From Trichomonas vaginalis G3 (lineage: Eukaryota; Parabasalia; Trichomonadida; Trichomonadidae), in contig NC_067206.1 in the NCBI RefSeq assembly GCF_026262505.1, positions 744,001 to 808,000 of the forward strand: 64,000 nt of DNA, written 5' to 3'. Below, in pieces: positions 1 to 11,207 of the stretch; positions within the stretch are counted from its first letter, which is position 1, and each line of letters opens with the position of its first letter. Position numbers and translations under genes: made by a program. The notes under the pieces were generated by a model. The model was given only the letters and a program-made list of their open reading frames with translations, did not search any database and was not told the DNA's origin.

Positions 1-3000
1 ACTGGAGTTTGAAGAACTTAAACAACCTTGGAGATAATGTCAAATTCTCTCAAACAGAAGGAGTAATAAAACCTCTGAAATCGATGACGATAAAAGCTAC
101 TTTTTCAGCAGCTAAATCAACATCGATAAAGAAAAGTATCAATTTCGAAGTCTTTGATAAAGACAAGACAAGGGCATTTGGTACTACTCCTATCTCTGTT
201 TTGGGAGAAGCATTTGATGTTGTTTTAGATGTACAGTTTCCGAAAGGAATGGATCATCTTTGTTTCGGCAATTTCACTCTCAGCCAAACAAAGACAATCA
301 ATTTGATGCTGAAAGATAAAGGTAAATTCCCTGTTACTTACAAAGTGATAATTGACAAGAACATCGAGCAATTCATCACTTGCAATCCTCAAACAGGAAC
401 AATCAATCCACAAGATAAACCAATTCCTTTGGTATTTTCTCTAAAAAGTGGAAAAGTCATCTCATTCCAGGATGCAAAAGGAATTAAGATGCAGATACAA
501 GACACAAATACAAAGGTAACAACAAAGACATTACCTTTGCCTTTTACTTGTGAAACTGTTTATTCTCAAGTTCAAATTCAACCAAGTAAAAAAGTGACAT
601 TTGATTATGTCTCTATCGGCCAAGTTCCAACAAAACAAGTCACTCTTGTTAATGCAGGCAAGTTTGCCTTTGACTTCGAATTAGTTCCGAAAGCAGAAGC
701 CAAAGAAAAAACTCCAATTTTACCTGTAGATTCGAAGAAAGGAAATTTGTCAAGTTTGTTGAAACCAAAGAACAAAAAGAATGTTCAACACGTCATAGCA
801 GGTAACTACGTATTGTCTCCAAGTACAGGAACCATCAATCCTGGCCAATCATGTGTAATTGATGTAGAATTCAATGGAACAACTGCAGGAACTTTTTCAA
901 ATACAGTTAATGTCAAAGTTAACGAAATTGACCCTAATTCTCCACCTCCTGTCATCAATCTTCATGGAATTGTGGAGATGCCGGCCTTGGAAATTGCTGC
1001 AAGAGACAAAGTTTTCCCTGGTTTGCCTCTTTCTCTTTCTACAGAAAAATTGAAAGAAGACAAAAATGTTTTTTACGAAGATTCCGGTGTTTTGAACTTT
1101 TCCGCATTGATGATTCACGAGAAGTCCCAAGTACCTGTGAATATTATCAACACATCCCATTTGCCAATTAACGCGGAGATAAATTTGAAGTCTGCGAAAT
1201 CGAAAGACAAAAATTTCCCATTCGAAGTTTCAGAAACAAAAATTGCTTTGGAACCATTAGCACAAAAACAAGTTTTAATTAGTTTCAGTCCAGTAAATCC
1301 AGAATCATACACTGGCACATTCGAATGTGTTATCAAAGGCGCACAAACTGATTCCAAGCTCAAGTTCAATGTCGAAGGAATTGGAAGTGTTCCTAACTTT
1401 AATATTGTTGGATTAGAAAAACAGAAAACAGGATTCGTTTGCAATTTCACACGTGTTCTCATTGGCTACAAGAAAGAGAAAGTGATTAATATCAATAACC
1501 CAACAGCTTTACCTGTTCCAGTGACAATACAATACAAGAAGACACCAGAATTCACTGTTTTCCCTGATACATCATCAGAAACAATTCCTCCAGGAGAAAC
1601 TTTCCCTTTAGTTGTTTCATTTAAACCAACTGCTGAAACTAAATCACAATTTGATGTTATTGTTGGAATAGAGAACAATCCGAAGTCAAATGCAACAGTT
1701 ACAGTGTTTGGTGAAGGTGCAATTGAAGACATTTTGTTCGAATTTTCAAATAACACAAATAATGATGAAGATCAACTTGAATTCAAGAATTGTGTTGTAG
1801 GATCAATGTCTCAGCAGATGTTTGTGATGAAGAATGTCGGAAATGAAGACTGCAAGTTCACGTGGACTAATAATACAGGAATAACATTTGTTCCTTCAGT
1901 CGGACACATAAAAGCAGGAAAATCAAAGAAAATTATCGCATCGCTTTTGGCTGACCATCCAATCAAATTGATTACTCAAAAAGTGATTTGTAATGTTCTC
2001 AAAATACAACTTGATCAACACGCACCTGATTGGGATGATTCGATGAGAACGCTCAAATACGTGAAGCGCAATTTGCAGACGCCTGTTGAGAAAGAAAACA
2101 ATGTCATCACTGGTTCGAAATTGCCACCTTTGAACGCGAGAAAAGCAGCGAAAACAGCTATGTCTGTTAAAAGAAGCAACACAAACATTCCTCCAATCGA
2201 AAACCAAAGTGTTGTATCAGATATTGTCAAAGTAGCTGAAGTCAGAGAAGAACCACCTTTCAAACTATTGACGCAGAAACCAAGAGAAGTGTTTATTCAC
2301 GCAGTTATGGCTGCAGATGTAGTCAAGTTCGCATTGGATACAACAGAAATTGCATTCAGTCCAACAATGATGATGCAGTCGAGATCATTCGATGTAAAGA
2401 TGACGAATCAATGCCAGATCAAGTTCGAATTCTACTGGAGAGATGCAGATTACCAGGCAGCAAGAACAGACTACGCAAGCCAACACAAAGCTCCATTTGA
2501 TATTGTTCCTAGGCATGGTTTCATTGAACCAGGAAGTTCTCAAATGTTCAAAGTCATTTTCGCTCCTGAAGAAGTCGATGATTTCGCTGGCCGTTTGATC
2601 TGCGACATTCCTTTCAACACTGGACAGAGTCCAATCATCAATGTTAGTGGTTTATCAAGGAGACCAATCATTTACTTCAATGTCGAGCAGTCAGACTATT
2701 TGTCAAGAAGATATCCTTCATACATAAAAGCTGTTCCTGCCGAAACAAGAATTGTCGAAATCGCTGTTTCTTCGAATCATGCTGGAAAGACGAACCATTT
2801 GAAGTTCGATGTCGTCAACACAACATCACAACCTTACGAGTTCTCGTGGACAAAGAGTTCTACAGTTGTTGATGGCGAAGAATCGAAAGCAATTGTTTGT
2901 GAAACTCCTTGTGGAATGATTTCTGGCGGAAAGAAGGTCGTAATGAACTTCTCCTTCACGCCTGGACAACAGAGAACTGTAGAAGCAAATTATGAATTCT

Positions 3001-3059
3001 TAATCCCTTCATTAGGAGTAAGAGTTCCTTTCTTAGTTGTAGGAAGAATCGTTCAATAA
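1..3059 (+). CDS. HYDIN-like ASH/PapD-domain protein, 3' part
   Basis: The reading frame is open from the window edge, so the gene starts upstream; the TTG at base 9 is not a credible start. About 1,018 residues are visible. They consist of repeated beta-rich units with the ASH/MSP-like pattern (an F-V-P-x-x-G-x-I-x-P-G-x-S stretch followed by V-x-F-x-P), for example near residues 270-290, 510-550, 620-650 and 830-860. The end, PFLVVGRIVQ, resembles the C-terminus of HYDIN, the central-pair axonemal protein of motile flagella. Trichomonads are flagellated, so an axonemal role fits. This is inferred from domain pattern only; another ASH-domain flagellar protein such as a CFAP47 relative is the alternative. 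Confidence 0.6.
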   Translation, partial: WSLKNLNNLGDNVKFSQTEGVIKPLKSMTIKATFSAAKSTSIKKSINFEVFDKDKTRAFGTTPISVLGEAFDVVLDVQFPKGMDHLCFGNFTLSQTKTINLMLKDKGKFPVTYKVIIDKNIEQFITCNPQTGTINPQDKPIPLVFSLKSGKVISFQDAKGIKMQIQDTNTKVTTKTLPLPFTCETVYSQVQIQPSKKVTFDYVSIGQVPTKQVTLVNAGKFAFDFELVPKAEAKEKTPILPVDSKKGNLSSLLKPKNKKNVQHVIAGNYVLSPSTGTINPGQSCVIDVEFNGTTAGTFSNTVNVKVNEIDPNSPPPVINLHGIVEMPALEIAARDKVFPGLPLSLSTEKLKEDKNVFYEDSGVLNFSALMIHEKSQVPVNIINTSHLPINAEINLKSAKSKDKNFPFEVSETKIALEPLAQKQVLISFSPVNPESYTGTFECVIKGAQTDSKLKFNVEGIGSVPNFNIVGLEKQKTGFVCNFTRVLIGYKKEKVININNPTALPVPVTIQYKKTPEFTVFPDTSSETIPPGETFPLVVSFKPTAETKSQFDVIVGIENNPKSNATVTVFGEGAIEDILFEFSNNTNNDEDQLEFKNCVVGSMSQQMFVMKNVGNEDCKFTWTNNTGITFVPSVGHIKAGKSKKIIASLLADHPIKLITQKVICNVLKIQLDQHAPDWDDSMRTLKYVKRNLQTPVEKENNVITGSKLPPLNARKAAKTAMSVKRSNTNIPPIENQSVVSDIVKVAEVREEPPFKLLTQKPREVFIHAVMAADVVKFALDTTEIAFSPTMMMQSRSFDVKMTNQCQIKFEFYWRDADYQAARTDYASQHKAPFDIVPRHGFIEPGSSQMFKVIFAPEEVDDFAGRLICDIPFNTGQSPIINVSGLSRRPIIYFNVEQSDYLSRRYPSYIKAVPAETRIVEIAVSSNHAGKTNHLKFDVVNTTSQPYEFSWTKSSTVVDGEESKAIVCETPCGMISGGKKVVMNFSFTPGQQRTVEANYEFLIPSLGVRVPFLVVGRIVQ

Positions 3060-3875
3060 TTTTTTAATATATTATTTTTTTCTTTTTATTTGTATTTTTA
3101 TATGTAAATTGTTTATTATTATCGTATATATTTTAAAAATACTTATTTGCTAATATAGCAAAACTTGTAAGGTTTTATATATAAAAATGTTTCGGAAAAA
3201 AGTACTCTTTTTAAGAGCCATAAGCTAGTGTATAAATCAATTCAGAATGGTTTAATAAGTTGCAGAATCGAATATGATAGTTGAACTGGAGAAGAAAGAA
3301 AAACAAAAATAAATTGAAATAATAAAGTAATTAAAACAAAAATAGCCGTATTTTTGAAACATCTTAGTTCAGTTCTGCATTTATCTATTCTTGTTATTAA
3401 CTCTGATCCATTTTGTTTGTATTGCATATTCCAATCTTTCGTATAAACTCAATATCGTAAGTCTTGTGAAGTATTACTTGATGGAATAGTTACCATTTGT
3501 TGCTATTGCAAATCTTAACAAATAAACAAATGCTTCTAATCGGTTCCACTTTTTTGAAATAAATTGCGAAAAAATAACTGTTAACTCTGAAAACTTGAAA
3601 ATTATAATCCAGATCTATGATTTACTAAGCGGAAATTCGATACGATAGAAAATGAATGTTTACCATAAAAAATTCATTCAAAAATTGAAAGAAGATTTAG
3701 CTTAGAGAAAACTTAACGGGGAGTATATCATATAACAATTAATATTTTTACGCCCATTTTTCATTATTGGTCGATCTTGTCTGAATTTGATAAGCTTTTT
3801 TTCAAAAAACAAATATCACGGGTAGAATAGAAAAATATTTTTAAATAATAATATGATATATCGTTTTGAATTAGA
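3060..3875. other. Intergenic spacer, no gene seen
   Basis: This A/T-rich spacer lies between the HYDIN-like gene and the TOR gene. It has only short frames without recognisable content. No tRNA fold, tandem repeat or clear initiator element was seen. Confidence 0.6.
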
Positions 3876-6800
3876 ATGTCGTTCAAGAAATTAGAGGAAA
3901 TTTATAATTATAATTTTATCATGAATCTAAGCTCATTGGAAATACCCCCTGCGTTTGAAGGAATGCAGCACACCTTTCAAACCCATTACAGTGAGTTTTA
4001 TATGGAAATGGTTCATATTAGCAATAAAAACCTCGGAAATTCGATAGAAAAATACGTCCAAATGGTTACGACTCTTTCTAGAGGCCCATCGATTGAGAAT
4101 TTGATGCGTGCAGCAATAGGTGTCACTGCATTGCATCAATTTGGCAATAATGATTTCACAAGGCTCACTGGAATTTTCGATCGACTTATTCCTCAGAATG
4201 ATTTAGAATACGTTCGATTTACAAGTTGGTGTGCCGGTAAGCTTGTTCACCATCCAAGTTTTGAGCAGTCTAGATATGTTGCTCACTTATTAGAAAGATT
4301 ACTTGGATGGGTCCGTGCCTATGGCCGAAGATCCCGCCATCTTGCAGCAGTCTGTCTCTTGGAATATCTATCTCTCAACGCAGGCAGCGAGGTTGTCGTA
4401 TTTTTTGAACAGTGGCAATCTGCTGTTTGGACTTTGGTATCGCATCCATCAATGCAGCTTATACGCGCAACTGCATCTGCTGTTAATATGCTTACTCGTG
4501 CAATTTTACGTTATAGAAGAAGTGATTTAGACGCTTATCTTTCATTTTTCACTCAACTTATTTATAGATTACTTTCATTCGGTAGCCCATTCAAAGTATA
4601 CGCTGCACTTAAGATTCTCGAGCAGCTTATTTCATCTTGTCCTGACTTCTTCAGCTCAAAATTCGGAGAATTATACGATATGATATCAGATGCCACTTCT
4701 GATGGTCCACTCCTTGTACAGGCCGAGTCATACGTTTCAATTTCACATTTAACTTACGTAGATTCAAAACAATTTTCAGATCTTTACGCAGACTCACTTC
4801 TCGAGAAAACTGATGAGATCCTCTTAGAGTTCCCACGCTGTATCGGTGCATCCCTGTCCAGGATGATCAACAACATCCCAGAATACATGGAAACTAAAAT
4901 TGCCGACATCAAACAATACGCAATCAATCTTGTCAACGATCCAGATTGGAGTTTCGATCTTCTTACGGCCGCCACAAATAAATTTGGCGAAAAATTTTTG
5001 CCGATTGATGAAGATTTAATCATGAAACTGATGAAAACGCCAATGACAAACTATTTCAACAACTTCTTCATAGCGTATACAAGAGCTATAGGCGAGAAAA
5101 TCAATCCTACGATCACAGAAGCACTTGCAACAAAAATCATCGATGAATTTTCTACAAGTGAAACAATTCTTGCGCTAGATCTGATTGCCGGTCTACCAGG
5201 ATTCGCCCTCAAACAGAATGGAACTCTTAATACTCTAATTACAGAAAAATCTATGTTCGAAGCTGACGAAATACGCAAAGCAATACCCGCAGCACTTTAT
5301 TCACTCGCAAAATCTACGAATCAACCGGAACATATCCGCGAAACTACAGAAAAGCTGTTCCAATTAGCTTTATTTGATCCTTCCACGGATGTCAGGCTTT
5401 CCATCCTTCGTGCTCTTAAGCGTGATGCTATTAAGGAGCTTGCCGATCCAGAAGCGGTCAAATTCCTTCAACTTTTCGCTAATGATGATTCAACATCCGT
5501 CAGAAACTTAGTTTTCCAGACAATTGCAGCTCTCGGAGACATAAATCCCATGTATGTCTCAAACATCACTCGCCATGCCCTTTTGGAGCATTTTTATTCG
5601 ATCAAAAATGTACCGGGAATTAGATTACGTTCTCGAGTGATCAAAACCCTTCCAGACCTCATCACAGCCACCGGCGCGACCATGAAGATCTACGCTAAGC
5701 CATTTATGGAGATTGCCATGGACATATTATTGCATCCACCGGAAAAATCGACATTAGAGAACTTTTTAGAGCAAGAAGCAGTCACAAACATCGAAATTGG
5801 CCTGTTTGACTCCATTGCATTGATTGCTCCCATTGCTCCAACCATAATTGCAGAAGATTCCTATCATTTGATTCCATTTTTATGCAACAAACTCCATACA
5901 AGTGAAGACAGAGCACTTTTACTGTCAGATCTCCATCTTTTATTTGTTCTTTCATCACCTCCTGCTGCTGTTGTCCAATACAGAATCATGGCTCCACTTA
6001 TTTTATCCGCGTGTTCTAAATTACTTGCGAACACACAGTCAAGAAAGGTGAGAATGGCCATTCTGAGAGTTATTGGCTCATTAGGAGTATTAGATGTTCA
6101 TCAGAGATCTCCTCCAATGGGATCGCAAGCACCAACTAATTTAGATGACAGATTGACAAGGTCATTCTTCACTCCGTCGAGAGATTTAGATAATCCCATT
6201 GATGACACATTATTACTCAAACCAGAAACATGCGAACAATGCTACGTAAATGTTGTTGCAACAGCTCTGTTGAAGATATTAAATAACGATGAATTATCAG
6301 AACTATATGGAGATACAGTAACAAGTTTATGCGATGTGTTGAAGAATCCAAGGATGTTCATGCTGACTTATTTCGATCAGTTCTTCAACAGGTTCTTGGT
6401 CATTTTAGATACAGCAAGTGAATCTGACATGCAGTTGTATTTACCTATTTTATCAAAACTCATTGTTGAATCATCGCATAATTCAACACCATTCACTGAA
6501 AGAGTTTTGAATTTCGTTGTATCTCATTACAATGATAAATTAGGTGTTCTTTATTTGGATGTTATCATTGCATTAGTTACTACTTTACGAGATGGTTTTG
6601 TTCCTTACGCAACAACAGCTATTTCTTTGTTAGTTTCTTGTTTGGAAGCAATGAAATCTCAAAACGAAGAAGTTTGCGACAGAGTTTTCAAAGCTTTCTC
6701 ACAAACAGGAATTTACGCTGTTGATTTGCTGTATTTGATTGTTCCTCAGATCTGCGATGTAATTGTTTCTGAACAAGCCTTGGTGGGAGTGAGAAAACTC

Positions 6801-8624
6801 GCTATTCAATCACTCAAAAGAATTGCACAAGATGCGGAATTAATTCTTTATTTAGGACCAATTGTAAGAGCAATTAATTACGCATTAGGTTGCAAATGCG
6901 CTGATATCAAAGATGATGTGTTCGATCTGATATTCACATTGCTCAAAACACAGGGAAGACCATTCGTAAAGAACGCAATGCCACTCATAAATTACATAAG
7001 AAGAACTGGAAGCGCAAATTCTGAATTTGAAGCAGCAATTGAATCTGCTCAACAAATTGAGAACTTTACACCGACGATAACTGCCACTCCACCGATAATT
7101 CGGAGAAAGAAAGCCACTGAACATCCATTTAGCGAAGACACATTGATAGCAAGAGCCATTACTCCAACTCTTGGATATGGAAGGCATTTGGAACAATGGT
7201 TGCATTCGTTTATGATTGTTTGTATCAATTCAAGTCCGAATGAAGATATAAGGTGTTGCACGACATTGGCGACTAATTACCAACCATTGGCAATGATGTT
7301 GTTTAAGATTGCCTTCTTTAGCTGTTGGAAGAAACTTTCACAACAAGGAAAGAGTGTTATTACTAATACTTTTCATTCTTTGTTGATTGCAACAGAAAAT
7401 TACGAAGTTGTTACAAACGAAATCATGGACTTGATTTTCTTCATGTCAAAATTTGAAGACATGAAGATTCCTCTCAAGCATTTAGTCTCTTCCGCATTGA
7501 GATATGGATCAAACGCATTTGCTCTCTGTATACAACAAGATGCAATACAAAGAGGTGTCATCAAGAAGAAGATGGCGAAAATGCTCATTGATACATTCAT
7601 CAATTTGGGAGAATGGAATAATGCAATTGCTGTTTGGAAACAATACAGTTCTATGATACCTAATGCAAACAAAGAAGACTTTTTAAGTAAATTACACATG
7701 TGGGATGTCGCTTTACCTATCTACGAACAAAAGTACAAACAATCGAAGAATCCAAACTCATTTAACGGATACATCAAATCACTTTCTAATTTAGGACAAT
7801 GGCCAACAGTTGTTGAGAACGTGAAGAACTTCGAAGACTTGAATTTGACTGCAAAAGAGATGTAACTTCTTATTTCGCAAATGCAGCTTTTCTTCTTGAG
7901 AAATGGGTGATTTGAAACAAATATTAGAAAGCAGAAGTGTTGACTCAATCAGATGCATGGTTTTACTTTGTTTGTACAAGATAAAAACAGGTGATTACGA
8001 CATTGATTCGATAATTACAAATGCTTGGTCACTTTTGGCTTCACGACCAATTACTTTCTGGGCGAATAACCAGCAGATACACAGAGACACGATGTTGAGA
8101 GCTCAGCAGATTGTGGAAGTGTTGGAAATAAGAGATTGGGCGAAATATCCAAAAAAAGACAAGATATCGAAAGAGTTTGGAACCAGAGATTGCAAACATC
8201 GCCAAGAGATTTCGAAGTTTGGTTCCCAATCATTTCAAACAGATTTAGAATCACTCATAAGGCTGATCAGACATTTTTGGACTTGTTCTCTTTGAAGTCT
8301 TTGACTCTTGGAACTAATTAAATTCAAGAGTTTTCAGCATCGTTTTCAGAGATTTAGATCTCGAGAAATCTCCTGATTTGGACAGAGTCTGTTTCGTTTT
8401 GAATAACTACAACACAGGCAACAAAGAAGAAGCTCTCAAACAGATGAAAATGCTCACACAAACTGTTAAAGGAGAACTACTTTCCAAATGCCATGATTTG
8501 TATGCAACATGGTTGTTAGAAAAGAATGAATCAATCGATACTTTGTACGAAGCTTATTCTCATCTGGAACAAATTCCTGTTGTTAATTCTCACGCAATAG
8601 AAGCATGCAAAGGTTGCCAGGCTC
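3876..8624 (+). CDS. TOR kinase, N-terminal and middle part (copy 1, cut short)
   Basis: This is the amino-terminal HEAT-repeat solenoid and part of the FAT region of a TOR-family PI3K-like kinase. The identity comes from copy 2 (11208-16828), which carries the FRB, kinase and FATC regions. The ATG at 3876 opens a frame of 1,329 codons to 7865, made of alpha-helical HEAT-type repeats. Bases 5165-8624 match 11208-14666 almost base for base. Against copy 2, this copy has single-base differences only near its right end: one A fewer in the run near 7855, one A fewer near 7907, a change near 8153 and one A fewer near 8318. Together they break the frame after 7850. The match stops at 8624, where Maverick-like sequence begins. 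The clustered homopolymer indels look like consensus errors at a contig end, so the intact gene probably runs from this start into copy 2, giving a protein of about 2,300 residues. Confidence 0.85.
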
Positions 8625-11182
8625 GTAGATGGTCAATAATATCCTGCATTTCATAAAAGATATTGTTCATTTGTTTCATCTTTCGCACTACAGTCTAAAT
8701 CTCCTTGGAGAAGTTCTTGCTTTATCTTCTGGATTTCTGTTTCGAAAGTATATGAAGAAGGAATGAAGCTTTTCATTTCTACTAACATAGATGTTGGGTT
8801 CATGACTAAAGAGTTTGGTGCTGTTGTTGCAACATGTTCTTACAATAAAAATAAAAAATATTTTTTAAAAAAACTAACTTTATTTTTTCTATCTTAAGGA
8901 AACACAACAAAACTCATGAATTTCGAGAGTTTTCTACGATGGTAGAAATGAGTTTAGAAATGAGGTTAGAAATGAGGTTAGATCTAACATGCTAACATAA
9001 AAATATATTTTTATTTTTTCTATCTTAAGGAAACACACAAAACTCATGAATTTCGAGAGTTTTCTACGATGGTAGAAATGAGGTTAGAAATGAGGTTAGA
9101 AATGAGGTTAGAAATGAGGTTAGATCTAACATGCTAACATAAAATATATTTTTATTTTTTCTATCTTAAGGAAACACACAAAACTCATGAATTTCGAGAG
9201 TTTTCTACGATGGTAGAAATGAGGTTAGAAATGAGGTTAGAAATGAGGTTAGAAAACGTGTTAGATCTAACATGCTAACATAAAATATATTTTTGGTTCA
9301 TTTACACTCGTTACGATGAAGAAGTCTTGACATTTTCCCGACTGTTGTCAAAATGTCATGTTGTCACCATTTTCAAAAAGATGTTAAATGACCGAGTGAC
9401 CGAGTGACCCCTTCAGTAAACATCTCATTTTAACTCACTTTTTTTCTATCTTAAGGAAATTCATGAAAATTCAACGGGTGAAAAAAGAGGTGAGAAAAGA
9501 GGTGAGAAAAGAGGTGAGATCTAACATGCTAACATAAACTCACTTTTTCAGCACTTTTCCGTAGTTGTATATGAAAGACAATTCGAGATAAAAGTCATAG
9601 TACAATGGTATTATATGTTGCACACCATTTGTTGTGAACCAAACTTGAAAGTCAGAGAAACTGTTACTAGGTGGTTCGTAGAGAATTTAGAAGCAAAGTC
9701 ATAAAAGTCCTTACCGATACATAGAAAAACCATTGTTGCTTGAACTGAAACTTGCATGGCACATAACATTTTGAGGGTCAAACACGTTTCTATAAACTGT
9801 CAAATCTGCTGGTGGAAGTATAAATTTAAATGGACCATCTGTGGTAATGGTTCGTTCTGGTTTAGTAACCGAAGAAATTGTGCCCAAGAACGTTTGTCTA
9901 CTTTCCAAAATAAAAACTCTGTATCTCTTGGAGGTTAATTTCAATCTTTTGAAATGAAACGGTGGAGTTCATCTTGTCATATTCTAGTTTCAGATAGTAT
10001 GTTCCATTTAGTAAAGAGTCGTATTTTTCTTGAAATTCCCAATAGTATTTGTTCATTTGAGTTTGAAAGTCATTTAGAGTTTTCTCAAGACTTTCGTCTG
10101 AACGAACTGTAAAGATTCTCATTTCATCAAATTTGTCTATTAGACCATCAGAACCTTTATACTGCCCATGAAAATATACTGCGAACATAAACGCGTTAGT
10201 TCTATTTGAAAACAAAACTCTTCTAAATCCTATTGCCTTTGCATCTGAAGGACTTTGAAGCCAACGAACTGGATAGTCAAACCTGTATGCTCGGGATGAA
10301 ATTTCTTCATCTGAAATAGTCCTACCAGCATTTGTAAAGATATAGTCTAACGGTTTTGTATCTGCACTTTTGTTCTTTGTTTTTCAACCTGAAGCATTTA
10401 ATATATGTAAAAATATATTGTTTTAAAATGGTATGCCATTTCATATTTCTCATCTAACAAACAAGTTCTGAACGGGAAGTATCCAGCATGTTGTCTGACT
10501 GCTTGAGGGTTAGGTTGGTACCATCGAACTTGACACTTGCAATTCCTTCAATTGCATTCAAAATGTCTGAGTCGGAGTCAACCATTTGTTCTCTCTTTAG
10601 TTCTGAAAGCGTCAAGAAGTTGTGCGGCTTGTTGGACATTGCCATGTGCATAGTAAATGTGACCATCCAAATCTGTTATGGTCAATCTGAGATTGTGTCC
10701 TTTCTTATTTCCGTCTTGTATGGCAGCAAGTACACCCATGAAGCCTTCTTTGTTCTTTCCTTCGTCAAAGTTTACTGTAAAGGTTCGACCAGAAGTAATT
10801 TGACTTCTAACTTCACGGTACTTCTCATATGCATATCTTGTTCTTTCCATGGGAACATGTGCGTCTTCACCTTTTCCTTTTTTCCTTCTCAAAGGATGCA
10901 ATTGTTCGTCATGTTTCCAGTAGAATCTGGCAAAGCCGTCGTGTCCTTCAACTTGAGGTTCACTAACATCGAAAGGCATGTCCATAAGACGTTCTTCTTC
11001 TAACCTCTCTAGTCTGTTTGGATAATTTGCACGTGCTTTTCCAAATCCATTTCGTAGCGAAGACCAGACAATTTGTCATAGACTTTTATGGGTCTTCCCT
11101 TCCTATATTTAAAATTCTTCGAAACTCTCCAAACCATATCTTTTGCAACTCTGCTTTTATTCTAGCAGATTTCTATCCATTC
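8625..11182 (-). mobile_element. Maverick (Polinton) remnant, broken, ends at assembly gap
   Basis: This stretch lies between the two TOR copies. Its minus strand holds remains of at least two Maverick genes. The one at about 9540-10420 is a diverged relative of the 282-residue protein encoded at 24293-25141, sharing a V-F-D-x-x-x-V/I-x-x-H-A-S-F-S stretch. The one at about 10454-11182 is a different protein with a Y-E-K-Y-R-E-V-R stretch and a glycine-rich D-G-N-K-K-G-H-N segment. A 50-codon minus-strand frame at 8651-8803 starts with MNPTSM and is unrecognised. The element is broken in several places, and no terminal repeat is visible because one side runs into the N gap. Divergence from the 24293 homologue suggests a different Maverick lineage. 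Confidence 0.65.
8878..9535. repeat. Nested tandem repeat (about 130-140 bp units with 12-bp subunits)
   Basis: Three near-identical units begin around 8878, 9010 and 9150, and a diverged fourth begins around 9440. Each starts with TCTATCTTAAGGAAA and ends with AGATCTAACATGCTAACATA. In the middle of each sits a variable number of 12-base subunits, GAAATGAGGTTA in the first three units and a related GAAAAGAGGTGA in the fourth. About 140 bases of unrelated sequence (9300-9435) separate unit three from unit four. Confidence 0.85.
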
Positions 11183-11207
11183 NNNNNNNNNNNNNNNNNN
11201 NNNNNNN
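11183..11207. other. Assembly gap of 25 N
   Basis: There are exactly 25 undetermined bases. The number is a round placeholder rather than a measured gap, and the sequences on both sides belong to overlapping copies of the same gene with a Maverick remnant between them. Confidence 0.98.

Noticed and set aside
9-11. TTG start of the first gene
   Set aside because: The frame continues to the window edge and the repeats clearly begin before it, so this is a partial gene.
8880-9535. CRISPR-like array
   Set aside because: The units are tandem without unique spacers, the inner subunits vary in number, and the organism is eukaryotic.
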